DNA from: an uncultured bacterium
Lineage (GTDB): Bacteria > Bacillota > Bacilli > Lactobacillales > Lactobacillaceae
Direction of reading: 5' to 3'
Length of the DNA stretch: 6,486 nucleotides
Assembly: GCA_905214235.1 (NCBI GenBank)
Contig: CAJMLF010000046.1
Location: 1 to 6,486 of the forward strand
Of the stretch, positions 6,464 through 6,486 are shown piece by piece (position 1 is the first letter of the stretch; each line of letters starts with the position of its first letter). The position numbers and the translations under genes are program-made. The notes under the pieces are model-generated. The model searched no databases and had not been told where the DNA came from. It saw nothing but the letters and a program-made list of their open reading frames with translations.

Positions 6464-6481
6464 GACCTTTGAAAACTGAAC
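6464..6481 (+). promoter_or_regulatory. boxA-like antitermination sequence of the rRNA leader
   Basis: GACCTTTGAAAACTGAAC resembles the CTTTGAAAACT boxA element found in Bacillota rRNA leaders, where NusB/NusE binding makes transcription resistant to Rho and other termination. It lies downstream of P1-P3, and with it marks the start of a rRNA operon. The 16S gene itself lies past the window. Confidence 0.7.
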
Positions 6482-6486
6482 AAAGT

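Overview
The window is a conserved chromosomal housekeeping block of a Gram-positive lactic acid bacterium (Lactobacillaceae). The genes look moderately G+C-rich by eye, with many GCC, CGG and AAG codons, which fits a Limosilactobacillus-type species. That placement is inferred from protein style and gene order, not from a search. All four genes are on the + strand and intact: ftsH (membrane AAA+ zinc protease), hslO (redox chaperone Hsp33), dusB (tRNA dihydrouridine synthase) and lysS (lysyl-tRNA synthetase). Bacillus has a related order but with coaX, cysK and folate genes inserted; those are absent here.

Layout: 1-25 holds only the ftsH ribosome binding site. ftsH occupies 26-2158 and ends in a small Asp/His-rich repeat. 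A strong intrinsic terminator (2168-2211) sits almost against the hslO ribosome binding site, so hslO (2232-3182) depends on readthrough or on a promoter hidden in the ftsH end. The 107-nt gap after hslO carries an extended -10 promoter and a 5' UTR hairpin for dusB (3290-4300). lysS (4316-5824, GTG start) follows after 15 nt and is probably co-transcribed with dusB. Three consecutive hairpins, the last an intrinsic terminator (5881-5921), close this unit.

The last ~565 bases carry no convincing gene. 5922-6150 is an unexplained stretch rich in inverted repeats. It is followed by an A/T-rich zone and three tandem near-consensus sigma-A promoters (-35 boxes at 6231, 6320 and 6397, each with a 17-bp spacer). 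Next come an 11-bp leader hairpin and a boxA-like antitermination sequence at the right edge. This is the upstream control region of a ribosomal RNA operon; the 16S gene should begin just beyond the window. The four genes serve membrane and protein quality control (ftsH, hslO) and tRNA modification and charging (dusB, lysS), and they abut a rRNA operon.

I see no mobile element, CRISPR array, tRNA or foreign-looking gene. The points most worth a second look are the tandem rRNA promoter array with its repeated sub-motifs, the hairpin-rich gene-free stretch before it, and the terminator pressed against hslO.
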